A DNA stretch of 30,000 bases from Apostichopus californicus (Eukaryota; Echinodermata; Holothuroidea; Aspidochirotida; Stichopodidae), in assembly GCA_020650975.1 (NCBI GenBank), contig JAIPMN010003264.1:1-30000 (forward strand). Reading direction: 5' to 3'. Below the pieces are notes generated by a model, which saw nothing but the letters and a program-made list of their open reading frames with translations, did not search any database and was not told the origin of the DNA. Position numbers and translations under genes: made by a program. Shown piece by piece: positions 28,632 through 30,000 of the stretch. Positions within the stretch are counted from its first letter, which is position 1. Every line of letters starts with the position of its first letter.

Positions 28632-30000
28632 GTAGACTGTTTCAGTGACAAATTTATTATACACCCAGAGACCACACATTTTACTACCTCTGTACAGTTT
28701 TCTTAACCAACTTTTTAATAGAGTTAAACATTATACAACTGAACATATATGCAATAGTATCTATTTGACCAAATGTCTACCACAAGCCAACAAAGACAAC
28801 AAAAGAAATATTGAATTGGCTTTATACCCCCCTTTGCTCCCTCCCACACTATAACAGTAAGTATACTTAATAAAATGCTTTGTTGGAAAGAAATATAAGC
28901 ACTTGAATTGTCATCTGTAATAATAACTGTGTACTATTTTTATTGAACTTATTTCAGTTATAGCAAGACTACATTTAAAACTATTTCGGTTTGACAGGAT
29001 AGTCAAAGCAAAACTATTGTTTGACTCACAACAAATGACGAAAAAAAAAAATTTAGTCTGTATTCCAAGGACAGAAAGTTTGCAATGTAAATGAAAAGTG
29101 ACTTTCAGTCAAAGAACTACATTTCGTATACACTGTTAAAACTTGAATTAGGGGCCACAGAAAGTTCGAAAGGCAATTTATTTTATAATTTTTCTCTAAA
29201 GATGAAACCTCTGAAGACAAAAGAAGCAACACTGTACTTTAATTACATTAGATCTTAGAAGAAAAAATACCATGGAAACTACACCGTACCAAAATGTTCT
29301 TGAGGAATTAAGCCTAAAGTCCTGAATCCTATATCGACATCTGTGTGAATAAAGAAACTTATTGCATTTTGGGAGTTTTCTTTCTTTGTTGTTTTTTCCT
29401 TTAAAGGCATTGAAGACTCGGCCCAAACCAAGTTAATTTTCCGTTGCTTGCAAATGACGTTTTCTTCTTATCGCTCCAAAATTCAGACCATGATACCTTG
29501 TTATCTTTTATCTAGACCTGAGATGTCCACCGCTGCTATGTACACTGTGTTGTGGGTATTCTCAGTAGCTGTATGTATTGACTGTACACTAGTGTCTAAT
29601 TACCGGCGGTAGCAAGGCTGTGTGTGTATTTTCTGGGATCGATGGTGGTGTCTAACACTTCTGTTACACCTCATTCGAAACTAGGTCAGATTACCGGCAT
29701 CAGACGTTTGTTTGTGCGCGAGTCTTCACACACTTTAACTAGCTTCGTTGTAGAATGGAAAATTAGTATGTACTCATGTGAAAAACCGACAGAAAATTAC
29801 AAAAGCAATTACAGAATGTATACTACCTCTAAACTATTCACAATTTAGTTTCCAGTCAATATTTTCTAGTCCATACAACCATGAAGTAGCATTCAGTGAC
29901 TGTCTCATATAGAGGCAATTTTCCCACAATGTGTTTAACTTGACTGAACTATACCATACATGTGCACTATTAAAATAAATTGCATTGCAGCTCAGCTATG
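28632..30000. other. Upstream of the septin coding sequence
   Basis: About 1.4 kb, expected to contain the septin 5' UTR or further 5' exons. CpG dinucleotides are noticeably denser at about 29410-29760 than elsewhere in the AT-rich window, a weak hint of a promoter. No TATA box, initiator or coding exon could be supported. Confidence 0.4.

Noticed and set aside
29624..29848. 74-codon plus-strand frame upstream of the septin
   Set aside because: No recognisable motif, no supporting splice or start context, and strand opposite to the gene. It may simply reflect the CpG-denser composition.
1..30000. CRISPR arrays, operons, phage or toxin-antitoxin loci
   Set aside because: No regularly spaced repeats, closely packed coding frames or ribosome binding sites. 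All evidence points to animal nuclear DNA.

Overview
This window is nuclear DNA from an animal. Short exons are separated by large AT-rich introns with GT/AG junctions, and there is a class II eukaryotic tRNA gene and several DNA transposons and retroelement remnants. Both protein genes match their vertebrate orthologues closely, and the repeat content (hAT-like MITEs, CR1/L2-type LINE tails, tRNA-derived repeats) resembles that of marine invertebrates. An echinoderm or other invertebrate deuterostome is plausible, but the sequence alone does not settle it. No operon, CRISPR array, phage or other prokaryotic feature is present.

Layout. Positions 1-465 hold a decayed hAT transposon with the C-terminal part of a transposase. 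Positions 515-4217 (minus strand) hold five exons of MRPL58/ICT1, the GGQ-motif mitochondrial peptidyl-tRNA hydrolase. The last exon, encoding the basic tail, is not in the window. A tRNA-Leu(AAG) gene lies at 5925-6006 (plus). Positions 10309-28631 (minus) hold a septin of the SEPT3/9/12 subgroup. Nine exons join in frame to 1080 nt, giving 359 residues from a candidate ATG to the stop. The rest is introns and intergenic sequence.

Mobile and repetitive DNA. Two nearly identical 442/450-bp elements (2265-2706 and 7641-8090) share 16-bp terminal inverted repeats and each has its own perfect 8-bp target-site duplication, so they moved recently. A different hAT-type element at 28052-28436 also has perfect 8-bp duplications. 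A fourth terminal-inverted-repeat element lies at 17243-17623. The 3' end of a CR1/L2-like LINE with an (ATT)n tail lies at 24838-25147. Two loci (19732-19898 and 25651-25832) each contain two tRNA-Thr-like units arranged as divergent inverted repeats. This foldback family is the least familiar structure in the window and the best candidate for something undescribed.

The genes do not form a pathway. MRPL58 acts in mitochondrial translation rescue and the septin in the cytoskeleton. Their proximity on one strand is notable because the human orthologues MRPL58 and SEPTIN9 both lie at 17q25, suggesting retained ancestral linkage.
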